The translations under genes were made by a program, and so were the position numbers. A stretch of DNA of 64,000 nucleotides, from the NCBI GenBank assembly GCA_963805495.1, contig CAWDUQ010000002.1:1240001-1304000 (forward strand), in the 5' to 3' direction. Positions within the stretch are counted from its first letter, which is position 1; each line of letters opens with the position of its first letter. The stretch comes from DAHUXD01 sp963805495. Its GTDB lineage: Bacteria; Acidobacteriota; Thermoanaerobaculia; UBA5066; Gp7-AA6. A model generated the notes under the pieces. The model did no database searches. It worked only from the letters and a program-made list of their open reading frames with translations, and was not told the origin of the DNA. This document shows, piece after piece, positions 42,988 through 50,756 of this stretch.

Positions 42988-44142
42988 ATGCCATTTTCGG
43001 CCGACCTCGTTCTCGCCGCCGGCGACGCCGCGGCGTTGCGGGAGATCTGCGCGTGGGACGGGTTTCGCCCGGCGACATTTCCGCCCTCGGACTTCCCCCT
43101 CGACGTCGTCCGCTTCTCCGGGTCAGCCTCGCGGCCGGTCGTCATCGCGCGCTCCCGGCGCGTCGAGACGCTCAAGGCGATGCCCGGGAGCCTGCGGGAG
43201 CGGGCCGAATCCGCGCTCGCACGGGTGGCGCGGAGGCCGGCAAAGCTGGCGATCGCCCGGGGACGGTGGCTCGAGCTCGGGACCGGACCCGCCGTCATGG
43301 GGGTCCTCAACGTGACTCCCGATTCCTTCTCGGACGGCGGCCTCTACCTCGACCGCGAGAGAGCCGTCGACCGGGCGCTCGCGATGTTCGAGGAGGGGGC
43401 CGCGGTCGTCGACGTGGGGGGCGAGTCGACGCGCCCGGCCAACTACGGCGAGGCCCGGCCGCCCGGGGTCGAGGAGGAGCTCGCGCGGGTCGTCCCGGTC
43501 ATCGCCGCCATCCGGGCGAGGACCGACGCGCCACTCTCGGTCGATACGCGGCGGGCCGCCGTGGCCCGCGCGGCGCTCGAGGCCGGCGCCGACCTCGTCA
43601 ACGACGTTTCGGCCGGCCGCTTCGACGCCGCCATGCTCGAAACGATCGCGGCCGCCGGCGCGGGCGCTATCCTCATGCACATGAAGGGCACGGACCCCCG
43701 CACGATGCAGGACGATCTGCACTACGACCACCTGCTCGGCGACATCGCCGCGTTTCTCGCCGACGCCGCAGACCGCGCCGACGCGGCCGGCGTCGCGCCC
43801 GGCGCGATCGCGATCGACCCGGGCCTCGGCTTCGGCAAGGCGCCGGACGACAACCTCGTTCTGCTCCGCCACCTCGGGGCGCTCGGCTCGCTCGGCCTTC
43901 CCATCGCGGCGGGCGCGTCGCGGAAGGGCTTCGTCCGGCGCTTCTCGGGGGTCCCCGAGACGGCCTCCGCGGCCGAACGCCTGCCCGGCTCGCTCGCCGC
44001 GCTCGGCGCCGCCGCCGCAGGCGGCGCCTCGGTCCTCCGCGTCCACGACGTGGCGGATTCGGTCCGATTCCTGAGGATGAACGGCGCGATCGCGCACGCG
44101 GCTCCGGCGACGGCCGCCATCCCGGGGGCCGCGGCCCGCTGA
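42988..44142 (+). CDS. folP: Dihydropteroate synthase with long N-terminal extension
   Basis: 384 residues. The catalytic TIM barrel starts at residue 104 with MGVLNVTPDSFSDGG and continues with DVGGESTRP, DTRRAAVARAALEAGADLVND, MHMKG and IDPGLGFGKAPDDN, SRKGF. It condenses pABA with dihydropterin pyrophosphate in folate synthesis. About 100 residues precede the barrel (typical FolP has about 15-20), including SRRVETLKAMPGSLRERAES; this region has no recognised fold. The stop shares one base with the cdaA start (TGATG). folP-cdaA-ybbR-glmM is a conserved order in several phyla. Confidence 0.95.
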   Translation: MPFSADLVLAAGDAAALREICAWDGFRPATFPPSDFPLDVVRFSGSASRPVVIARSRRVETLKAMPGSLRERAESALARVARRPAKLAIARGRWLELGTGPAVMGVLNVTPDSFSDGGLYLDRERAVDRALAMFEEGAAVVDVGGESTRPANYGEARPPGVEEELARVVPVIAAIRARTDAPLSVDTRRAAVARAALEAGADLVNDVSAGRFDAAMLETIAAAGAGAILMHMKGTDPRTMQDDLHYDHLLGDIAAFLADAADRADAAGVAPGAIAIDPGLGFGKAPDDNLVLLRHLGALGSLGLPIAAGASRKGFVRRFSGVPETASAAERLPGSLAALGAAAAGGASVLRVHDVADSVRFLRMNGAIAHAAPATAAIPGAAAR

Positions 44143-44924
44143 TGGATTCGCTCGCGTCCCGCCTCGCTCAGCTGACGCACCTGAATTTCGGATGGCGCGA
44201 CGCCCTCGACATCGCGATCGTCGCGGTGATCACGTACGGACTGCTGCGCCTGATCCGCGGGACCCGGGCCGTCCAGATGGTCCTGGGCCTCTTCGCCATC
44301 TTCGCCGTCTACGCGATCGCGGTTTTCTTGAAGCTCGCGGCGCTGACGACAGTCTTGACGGCGCTCATCTTCTACGTCCCGTTCGCAATCATCGTGCTCT
44401 TCTCGCACGAGCTGCGCCGCGCGCTCGCCGTATTCGGACGAACGCCGTTCTTCGCGCTCTTTTCGGGCTACCACCCGGAGGAGGCGATCTCGGAGATCGT
44501 CCTCGCCGTGACCTCCCTCGCGGCCCGCCGCGTCGGCGCCCTCATCGTCCTCGAGCGCCGGGAGGGTCTGAAGACCTACATCGAAAACGGCTCGGCGATC
44601 GACGCGGTGGTGTCCTACGAGCTGCTGGTGACCCTGTTCGCTCCCGGGACGCCCCTCCACGACGGCGCCGTCGTCGTTTCCGGCGACCGGATCGCCGCCG
44701 CCGCGAGCTTCCTGCCCCTGTCGCTCAAGGAGAGCCTGCCGAAGCGGTTCGGAACGCGCCATCGCGCGGCGGTCGGGATCACCGAGGAGACCGACGCCCT
44801 GGCGATCGTGGTCTCGGAAGAGCGGGGAACGATCTCGGTCGCCCGCGACGGCGACATCCAGGAGGACCTGGACGGAAAAGCGTTGCGTGACCTTCTCTTC
44901 CGCGAGTTTGCGGTGCACCGATGA
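44142..44924 (+). CDS. cdaA: Diadenylate cyclase CdaA
   Basis: 260 residues. Three N-terminal membrane helices (about 20-85) are followed by the DAC domain with the catalytic DGA motif (TPLHDGAVVV) and the RHR motif (GTRHRAAVGITEETDA), then VSEERGTISVA. It makes c-di-AMP from two ATP at the inner membrane. Start and stop overlap both neighbours (TGATG with folP, ATGA with the YbbR gene), so expression is tightly coupled to its regulator and to GlmM. Confidence 0.96.
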   Translation: MDSLASRLAQLTHLNFGWRDALDIAIVAVITYGLLRLIRGTRAVQMVLGLFAIFAVYAIAVFLKLAALTTVLTALIFYVPFAIIVLFSHELRRALAVFGRTPFFALFSGYHPEEAISEIVLAVTSLAARRVGALIVLERREGLKTYIENGSAIDAVVSYELLVTLFAPGTPLHDGAVVVSGDRIAAAASFLPLSLKESLPKRFGTRHRAAVGITEETDALAIVVSEERGTISVARDGDIQEDLDGKALRDLLFREFAVHR

Positions 44925-45622
44925 GATTTCCCGGCGGCCTCTTCCGAAACCCCGGCACAAAGCTCCTCGCGCTCGCGATCGCGTGCGCGACCTGGTACGT
45001 CCTGACCGGCGAGCGGCGGGAGCGCATCTCCGAGCGCAGCTACCGCATCCCCCTCTCCATCGTGAACATCCCCGCGGGAACGCTCATCGTCTCGCCGCTG
45101 CCGGACGGCGTCGACGTGCGGCTGCGGGGCGCGTTCACGCCGCTGAGACAGCTCGAGCCCTCCAAGCTCGAGGCCGTCGTCGACCTCGCCGACGCGGAGC
45201 CGGGCGAGAAGCGCTACACCCTCGCGCCCGGCGACATCAACGTGCCGCGGGACGTCGAGGTCATCGCGATTTCCCCCGCCGAGATCCGGGTCGTCCTCGA
45301 CGCAATCGCTCAAAAGACGGTTCCGATCCTCGCCGACGTCACGGGCCAGCCGGCCGCCGGCGCGCGACTCGAAGAGGTCTCGGTCGAGCCCCGCCACGCG
45401 CGGCTGCTCGGCCCGGCGAAGACGCTCGCACGCCTGGTGCAGATCAAGACGGACCCCGTGTCGATCGAAGGCCGCGACGCCCCGTTCTCGGTGTCGACAA
45501 CCCTGTCGTCTCAGGCCCCCGGGGTCCGGGTCCCGGACGGTCAGCCCGTCACCGTCCGCGTCCGGATCCGCGCCGTCCCCGTGCCGACGCCCACGCCGAC
45601 GGTTCGCCCGAGGCGAAAATGA
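44921..45622 (+). CDS. YbbR-like (CdaR) protein
   Basis: 233 residues: one N-terminal membrane helix (TKLLALAIACATWYVL) followed by two YbbR domains (about 40-125 and 130-215), beta-rich with VRLRGAFTPL and SPAEIRVVLD, and a Pro/Thr/Arg tail (PVPTPTPTVRPRRK). In Firmicutes CdaR binds and modulates CdaA from outside the membrane. The 4-base overlap with cdaA supports the same partnership here. The usual count is four YbbR domains in Bacillus, so this is a short form, as is common in Gram-negatives. Confidence 0.9.
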   Translation: MRFPGGLFRNPGTKLLALAIACATWYVLTGERRERISERSYRIPLSIVNIPAGTLIVSPLPDGVDVRLRGAFTPLRQLEPSKLEAVVDLADAEPGEKRYTLAPGDINVPRDVEVIAISPAEIRVVLDAIAQKTVPILADVTGQPAAGARLEEVSVEPRHARLLGPAKTLARLVQIKTDPVSIEGRDAPFSVSTTLSSQAPGVRVPDGQPVTVRVRIRAVPVPTPTPTVRPRRK

Positions 45623-45644
45623 CACGCACTCCAGGAGGCCAGGC

Positions 45645-46976
45645 TTGAAGCTCTTCGGGACCGATGGACTGCGTGGACGGGCCGGCGAATATCCCCTGGA
45701 CCCCGCCTCGGTGAGGCGGCTCGGCCAGGAGCTCGGCGGGAGGCTCCCGGGTTCCGGCGCCGCCCGCGTGGTCGTCGGCGGGGACACGCGCGAGTCGACG
45801 CCGGCGATCGTCGCGGACCTCGCCGCGGGGCTGCGCGAGGCGGGCTGCGGCGTCGCCTCCGCGGGGGTCATCACCACGCCGGGAATCGCCGAGCTCGTTC
45901 TCGAGATCGGCGGCGCGGCCGGCGTGGCCGTCTCCGCCTCCCACAACCCTTACGAGGACAACGGCATCAAGATCTTCGGCCCCGACGGCCGCAAGTGGCC
46001 CGACGCCGAGGAGGAGTTCCTCGAGCGGAAGTTGATCGAGGGCATGGGAAAGGGCGTGCCACGCCCGACCCCGGCGCCTCCCGATCCGGACCCGGGCCTC
46101 GTCGCGACGTACATCTCGCGCCTCAAGGCCGGCGCGCCGGAGGACCTCGACGGCCTGCCCGTGCTGCTCGACGCCGGCAACGGCGCGGCCTTCCAGATCG
46201 GCCCGCGCGCGCTGCACCGCGCGGGCGCCCGGGTGACCGCGATCCACGACGCGCCCGACGGCCGAAACATCAACCACGGCTGCGGGGCCCTCCATCCCGA
46301 GGGCATGGCGGCCATGACGCGCGAAGAGGGCGCGGCCCTCGGGGTCGCGTTCGACGGCGACGCCGACCGCGCGATCTTCGCCGACGAGACGGGCCGGATC
46401 CTCGACGGCGACGACGTGCTCTGGATCGTGGCGTGCGACTGGAAGGCCCGCGGCATCCTCCCGGCGGGCGGGGTCGTCGGCACGGTCATGTCCAACTACG
46501 GGCTGGAGGCGGCCCTTTGCGACCTGGGAATCGCCTTCTCCCGCGCGGCCGTGGGAGACCGCAACGTGGCGCGGCGAATGGACGAGACGGGCGCGGTGCT
46601 CGGTGGCGAAACCTCGGGTCACACCCTGCTCGCTCCCCTGTCGCCCGCCGGCGACGGAATCCTGACCGCCCTCGTCGTGGCGTCGATCGTCCGGGCGAGC
46701 GGCCGCCGCCTGTCGCAGCTTGCGACGCTCACGAAGATGCCACAGACGCTGCGCAACATCCGCGTCGGCCGCCGCGTCCCCATCGAGGAATCGCGCGGCA
46801 TCACCGGGGCCGTGGCCCGCGCCGAGGACCTCCTGCGAACCCGCGGGCGGGTCTTCCTGCGCTACTCGGGCACGGAGCCCCTGCTGCGGATCCTGGTCGA
46901 GGGTCCGGATCATGCCGAGGTCCATGCCCTCGCCGACGAGCTCGAAGCCGTGGTCCGCGCCGAGCTCGGCGCGTGA
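45645..46976 (+). CDS. glmM: Phosphoglucosamine mutase GlmM
   Basis: 443 residues; TTG start preceded by AGGAGG. Hallmarks in order are FGTDGLRG at the N-terminus, the phospho-serine loop VSASHNPYEDNG, the Mg site DGDADR, the sugar-binding GGETSGH and the phosphate-binding RYSGTEP. It converts glucosamine-6-P to glucosamine-1-P for UDP-GlcNAc and peptidoglycan. In other bacteria GlmM binds CdaA and restrains c-di-AMP production; the operon with cdaA fits that. Its stop overlaps the HAD gene start (GTGA). Confidence 0.96.
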   Translation: MKLFGTDGLRGRAGEYPLDPASVRRLGQELGGRLPGSGAARVVVGGDTRESTPAIVADLAAGLREAGCGVASAGVITTPGIAELVLEIGGAAGVAVSASHNPYEDNGIKIFGPDGRKWPDAEEEFLERKLIEGMGKGVPRPTPAPPDPDPGLVATYISRLKAGAPEDLDGLPVLLDAGNGAAFQIGPRALHRAGARVTAIHDAPDGRNINHGCGALHPEGMAAMTREEGAALGVAFDGDADRAIFADETGRILDGDDVLWIVACDWKARGILPAGGVVGTVMSNYGLEAALCDLGIAFSRAAVGDRNVARRMDETGAVLGGETSGHTLLAPLSPAGDGILTALVVASIVRASGRRLSQLATLTKMPQTLRNIRVGRRVPIEESRGITGAVARAEDLLRTRGRVFLRYSGTEPLLRILVEGPDHAEVHALADELEAVVRAELGA

Positions 46977-47653
46977 AGGCGGTCCGGGCCGTCCTCTTCG
47001 ACGCGGGCGGCACGCTCATCCACGTCGACGGCGCGCGGGTCTGCCGCGCGGCCGGCGTTGCCTACGAGGATGCCGCGTTCCGGCGGGCCGAGGCCGACGC
47101 CGTCGCCGCCGTGCGCGCCCTCGTACTCGAGCATCCCGGGTCGCGGGACGCCGAGCGAATCCCGCTGTACTTCGACACGCTGCTCTCCGGCCTCGGTCTC
47201 GACGAGTCCGCCGAACGCCGGCGTGCCGCGGTCGAGGTGGCCGGGGAACACCGGCGCTCGAACCTCTGGTCGAGGCGTGCGGAGGGCTCGCTCGAGACGC
47301 TCGGCTCCCTGCGGCGGCGGGGGTACCGCGTCGCGGTCGTCTCCAACGCCGACGGCCGCGTCCGGGGGCTCCTCGACGCGGCGGGATTCACGCCGCACCT
47401 GGAGTTCGTCGTCGACTCGGCCGAGATCGGCGTGGAGAAACCGGACGCCCGGATCTTTCATGCCGCCACGGACCGGCTGGGCCTTCCTCCCTCCGCCTGC
47501 GCCTACGTCGGCGACATCTACGAGATCGACGTCGTGGGAGCGGAGCGCGCCGGCCTGGCTCCGATCCTCATCGGGGAAGGGCCCGCCCCGGAGGGCACGC
47601 GGCGCGTGCCGGTTCTCTCGACACTTCTCTCCCTCTTTCCCGGTTTCGCATAG
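46973..47653 (+). CDS. HAD-superfamily hydrolase
   Basis: 226 residues, GTG start. Motif I is LFDAGGTL: the nucleophile Asp is present but the usual second Asp (+2) is replaced by Gly, as in several HAD-IA/HDHD3-like families. Motif II is VSNADG, motif III IGVEKPDARIF, and motif IV YVGDIYEIDVVGA. Phosphatase activity on a small metabolite is plausible. Translational coupling to glmM hints at a sugar-phosphate or nucleotide-sugar substrate, but this is an inference. Confidence 0.88.
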   Translation: MKAVRAVLFDAGGTLIHVDGARVCRAAGVAYEDAAFRRAEADAVAAVRALVLEHPGSRDAERIPLYFDTLLSGLGLDESAERRRAAVEVAGEHRRSNLWSRRAEGSLETLGSLRRRGYRVAVVSNADGRVRGLLDAAGFTPHLEFVVDSAEIGVEKPDARIFHAATDRLGLPPSACAYVGDIYEIDVVGAERAGLAPILIGEGPAPEGTRRVPVLSTLLSLFPGFA

Positions 47654-47674
47654 ACTCGAGCGAAGGAGGTCACG

Positions 47675-47839
47675 ATGACCACCCGCACCACTCACCGCAG
47701 CGTTGCCGGCAAGAAGCTCTACGCCGTCCGCGATTCTTCGGGGCGCTTCAAGGACATCCAGACCTATGAACGCGCCCACCGCGCCGACCTGAAAAAGAAG
47801 AGCAAGGCCGAAAAGGCCAAGGCCTCCAAGAAAAAGTAA
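47675..47839 (+). CDS. Small basic protein, 54 aa
   Basis: The ATG at 47675 has the near-perfect AAGGAGGTCACG upstream. The peptide begins TTRTTHRSVAGKKLYAVRD, continues RFKDIQTYERAHRADLKKK and ends in a Lys/Ala-rich tail. No membrane span or signal is present. The strong ribosome site, sensible composition and position 21 bases after the HAD gene support a real gene. I recall similar short Lys-tailed hypotheticals in other bacteria but know no function; nucleic-acid binding is possible. Confidence 0.7.
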   Translation: MTTRTTHRSVAGKKLYAVRDSSGRFKDIQTYERAHRADLKKKSKAEKAKASKKK

Positions 47840-47904
47840 CGGATCCGCCCACGGCGGCGCTCCGCGAGCCGTTTCACCTCGAACCAACCGACAGGGAGGG
47901 CACC

Positions 47905-48462
47905 ATGGCCATCTTCTCGGCCGTCCGCACCATGGCCGAACACTGGTGGGTCGTCCTGCTCCGCGGCATCCTCGCGATCCTCTTCGGGGTCCTCGCCTAC
48001 TCCTGGCCGAGGCTGAGCATCCTGATCCTGGTGACAATCTGGGGCGCCTACGCGCTGGTGGACGGAATCGTCGGCGTCGTCGCGGGAGTCCGCGGAAAAT
48101 GGGGCTCGCTCGTCGTCATCGGCCTGCTCGGCATCGCCGCAGGCGTCGTCGCGTTCCTGTGGCCGGGCCTGACGGCCGTCACGCTGCTCTGGATCCTGGC
48201 GTTCTGGGCGATCGTCGCGGGGGTGCTTCAGATCTCGGCGGCGATCCGTCTGCGCAAGGAGGTCGAGGGCGAGTGGCTCTGGGTCCTGTCGGGAATCCTG
48301 ACGATCGGCCTCGGCGTCCTGTTCTTCCTCTACCCGGGGGCCGGCATCCTCTCGGTGACGTGGCTGATCGCTGCGCTGGCGATCGTGTGGGGGATCCTGC
48401 TCGTGATGCTGTCGTTCAAGCTGAAGGGGCTCAAGGCGAAGCTCGCGACGCAGTCGGCGTAG
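47905..48462 (+). CDS. HdeD/DUF308-family membrane protein
   Basis: 185 residues with six predicted membrane helices (WVVLLRGILAILFGVLAY, ILILVTIWGAYALVDGIVGV, LLGIAAGVVAFLWPG and three more) in the duplicated three-helix pattern of HdeD. The tail is basic (FKLKGLKAKLATQSA). HdeD contributes to acid resistance in E. coli; for most homologues the role is unknown. ATG preceded by GGGAGGG. It is convergent with the 71-aa gene, and a strong hairpin lies between the stops. Confidence 0.9.
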   Translation: MAIFSAVRTMAEHWWVVLLRGILAILFGVLAYSWPRLSILILVTIWGAYALVDGIVGVVAGVRGKWGSLVVIGLLGIAAGVVAFLWPGLTAVTLLWILAFWAIVAGVLQISAAIRLRKEVEGEWLWVLSGILTIGLGVLFFLYPGAGILSVTWLIAALAIVWGILLVMLSFKLKGLKAKLATQSA

Positions 48463-48470
48463 ATCGAAGA

Positions 48471-48491
48471 GGGCGGGGACGAGCCCCGCCC
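48471..48491. terminator. GC hairpin between convergent genes, twin of 14276-14300
   Basis: GGGCGGGG-ACGAG-CCCCGCCC forms an 8-base perfect stem with a 5-base loop, ending one base before the stop codon of the minus-strand 71-aa gene and 8 bases after the HdeD-like stop. Stem and loop are almost identical to the hairpin at 14276-14300, so this is a dispersed repeat that may also end transcription in both directions. Confidence 0.5.
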
Positions 48492-48707
48492 CTACCCGTA
48501 GCGCTCGACGTCCGGTGGAACCGTGCCGATCACGTTGGGCTCCTGGAAGACCAGCGCCGTGCCGGCGATCGGCACGTAAACGGTATGGTTGCCCGCCGCC
48601 ATGTCGACGCGACACTCGTAGTAGCCGTGGGGCGAGATCGTCATCAGCATCGCGGGCTTGTTCTTGAAATCGAGCATCGGGCAGAACAGGATGACTTTGG
48701 CGGGCAT
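48492..48707 (-). CDS. Hypothetical protein, 71 aa
   Basis: The ATG at 48707 lies 3 bases after the ligA stop, and the GGGAGGAGTGACTG sequence overlapping the ligA end provides its ribosome site, so it is translated from the ligA transcript. The peptide (MPAKVILFCPMLDFKNKPAM) is mostly beta-type and soluble with two Cys, including YYECRVDMAAGNHTVYVPIA. I recognise no family; a small beta-sandwich is possible. Confidence 0.6.
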   Translation of the reverse strand: MPAKVILFCPMLDFKNKPAMLMTISPHGYYECRVDMAAGNHTVYVPIAGTALVFQEPNVIGTVPPDVERYG

Positions 48708-48710
48708 CAG

Positions 48711-50741
48711 TCACTCCTCCCCGGTGAGAATGCCGAGCATCTCTTCCCAGGTCACCGTCTCGACGCCGAGTGACCTGGCCTTTTCGAGTTTCGATCCCGC
48801 CGATTCTCCCACGACCACGTAGTCCGTCTTCTTCGAAACCGACCCGGAGACCCTGGCGCCGGCGGCCTCGAGGCGGGCCCCGGCCTCCTCGCGCGAAATC
48901 CCCGGCAGGGTGCCGGTGATGACGACGGCCTTCCCCGCGAGCGGCCCCGAGGCGGCGCGCCGGCGCCGGGGGCCCTCGAGCCGCACGCCATGCGTCCGGA
49001 GCTTCTCGAGGAGCTCGCGATGCTTCGGGCGGGAGAAGTACGCCCGGACGGCGGCGGCCGTGTTCGGGCCGACCTCGTCGACGGCCTCGAGCTCGTCGGT
49101 GCCCGCGTCGGCGAGGGCGTCGAGGGAGCCGAAGTGCTCGGCGAGCGTCTTCGCCGCCTTCTCGCCCACGTGCCGGATCCCGAGCGCGAAGATCAGCCGC
49201 GACGGCTCGTTCGCCTTGCTCTTCTGGATCTCCGCGAGCAGGTTCGACGCCGACTTCTCGCCCCAGCGTTCGAGCTCGGCCAGGTCCCCCACCTTCAGGT
49301 CGTAGATCGAGGACACGTCCGTGAGCATCCCGGCCGTCACGAGCTGGTCGACGAGCTTCTCGCCGAGCCCCTCGATGTTCATGGCGCGCCGGCCGCAGAA
49401 GTGCCTCAGGGCCTCCCGAACGACGGCCGGGCAGGCCGGGTTCACGCAGCGCAGCACGACCTCGCCTTCCTCGCGGACCGCCGGGTCGCCGCACGCCGGG
49501 CACCGGGTCGGCATCTCGAAAGGCGGCGCGTCGGCGGGCCGCTTCTCGAGCACGACCCGCACCACCTTCGGGATGACGTCGCCGCCCTTCTCGACCACGA
49601 CGGTGTCGCCGACCCGGACGTCCTTGCGCGCCAGGTCCTCGTAATTGTGGAGCGTGGCTTTCTTGACCGTGGTGCCGCCGAGCTGCACGGGATCGAAGAA
49701 CGCCACCGGCGTCATCGCCCCGGTGCGTCCGACGTTGAGCCCGATCTCGCGGACCACGGTCGTCGCCTCCTCGGGCGGATACTTGTACGCGAGCGCCCAG
49801 CGCGGAGACTTGGCGGTCGAGCCGAGATCCTGCTGCAGGGCGCGGTCGTCGACCTTGATGACGACGCCGTCGGTTTCGAAGCCGAGCTCGTGCCGCTTCT
49901 CGTTCCAGGCCTCGACGAAGCGCCGTACGTCCTCGAACCTCTCGCATCGCGCGCGGTGGGGGTTGACCGGGAACCCGAGTTCCTCCAGGCGCGCCAGGGC
50001 GCCGCTCTGGGTCGCGGGCATCGGCGTCGCCTCGGCGACGGCGTAAAGCCAGGCGTCGAGCCGTCGCTTCGCCGTGATCCGCGAGTCGAGGAGCCGCATC
50101 GTGCCCGCCGCGGCATTCCGGGGGTTGGCGAAGAGCGGCTCCCCCTCGGCCTCGCGCTCGGCGTTGACCCTGGCGAACGCCTTCTTCGAATAGTAGACCT
50201 CGCCCCGCACCTCGAGCGGCGTCTCCTCGGCGATGCGCAGGGGCACGGTGCGGATGGTGCGGACGTTCGCCGTGACGTCCTCGCCCCGCGTACCGTCACC
50301 CCGCGTCGCGCCCCGCACGAGCACGCCGTTCTCGTAGCGCAGCGCGATCGAGAGGCCGTCGATCTTGAGCTCGGCGATGAAGCCGCCGGGCTCGCGGCCC
50401 AGCAGCCGCGTGTTGCGCGCGAGCCAGGCCTGCGCCTCTTCCCACGAGTAGGCGTTCTCGAGGGACAGCATCGGCGAGACGTGCTCGACGGTCGCGAACC
50501 CCTCGGCGGGCTCGCCTCCGACGCGACGGCTCGGCGAATCCGCACTCGCGAGCTCCGGGTGCGCGGCCTCGAGCTCCTGAAGCTCGCGCATCAAGCGGTC
50601 GAACTCGGCGTCGGTGATCTCGGGGCGGTTCTCGACGTAATAGAGCCGCTCGTGGCGCCGGAGCTCCCCGCGCAGCTCCTCGACGCGGCGCCGCGCGGCC
50701 GCCGGGGCCGACCCGCCCTGCGAAGTCGCCATCGCCCTCAT
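48711..50741 (-). CDS. ligA: NAD-dependent DNA ligase LigA
   Basis: 676 residues from the ATG at 50741; a second ATG 9 bases in is equally possible. Domains in order: Ia helical region, the adenylation domain with the active-site lysine in ELKIDGLS and SLENAYSWEE, the OB fold (GRTGAMTPVAFFDPVQLGGTT), the four-Cys zinc finger (CPACG and CVNPAC), the HhH region (FALGIRHVGEKAAKTLAEHF) and the C-terminal BRCT domain (GKAVVITGTLPGISREEA). It seals nicks in replication and repair using NAD. It is divergent from the M1 peptidase, with only 15 bases between the two starts, so their promoters must lie within each other's genes. Confidence 0.97.
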   Translation of the reverse strand: MRAMATSQGGSAPAAARRRVEELRGELRRHERLYYVENRPEITDAEFDRLMRELQELEAAHPELASADSPSRRVGGEPAEGFATVEHVSPMLSLENAYSWEEAQAWLARNTRLLGREPGGFIAELKIDGLSIALRYENGVLVRGATRGDGTRGEDVTANVRTIRTVPLRIAEETPLEVRGEVYYSKKAFARVNAEREAEGEPLFANPRNAAAGTMRLLDSRITAKRRLDAWLYAVAEATPMPATQSGALARLEELGFPVNPHRARCERFEDVRRFVEAWNEKRHELGFETDGVVIKVDDRALQQDLGSTAKSPRWALAYKYPPEEATTVVREIGLNVGRTGAMTPVAFFDPVQLGGTTVKKATLHNYEDLARKDVRVGDTVVVEKGGDVIPKVVRVVLEKRPADAPPFEMPTRCPACGDPAVREEGEVVLRCVNPACPAVVREALRHFCGRRAMNIEGLGEKLVDQLVTAGMLTDVSSIYDLKVGDLAELERWGEKSASNLLAEIQKSKANEPSRLIFALGIRHVGEKAAKTLAEHFGSLDALADAGTDELEAVDEVGPNTAAAVRAYFSRPKHRELLEKLRTHGVRLEGPRRRRAASGPLAGKAVVITGTLPGISREEAGARLEAAGARVSGSVSKKTDYVVVGESAGSKLEKARSLGVETVTWEEMLGILTGEE

Positions 50742-50756
50742 GCTACAGTCCGCGCA

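Noticed and set aside
46973..47653. HAD protein inactive because the second motif-I Asp is Gly
   Set aside because: DAGGT is common in active HAD-IA subfamilies, and the nucleophile and remaining motifs are present.
48990..50756. Very long plus-strand open frame opposite ligA
   Set aside because: Composition is Arg/Leu-rich antisense shadow of ligA in high-GC DNA; only the part from 50757 (M1 peptidase) has family motifs and a signal peptide.
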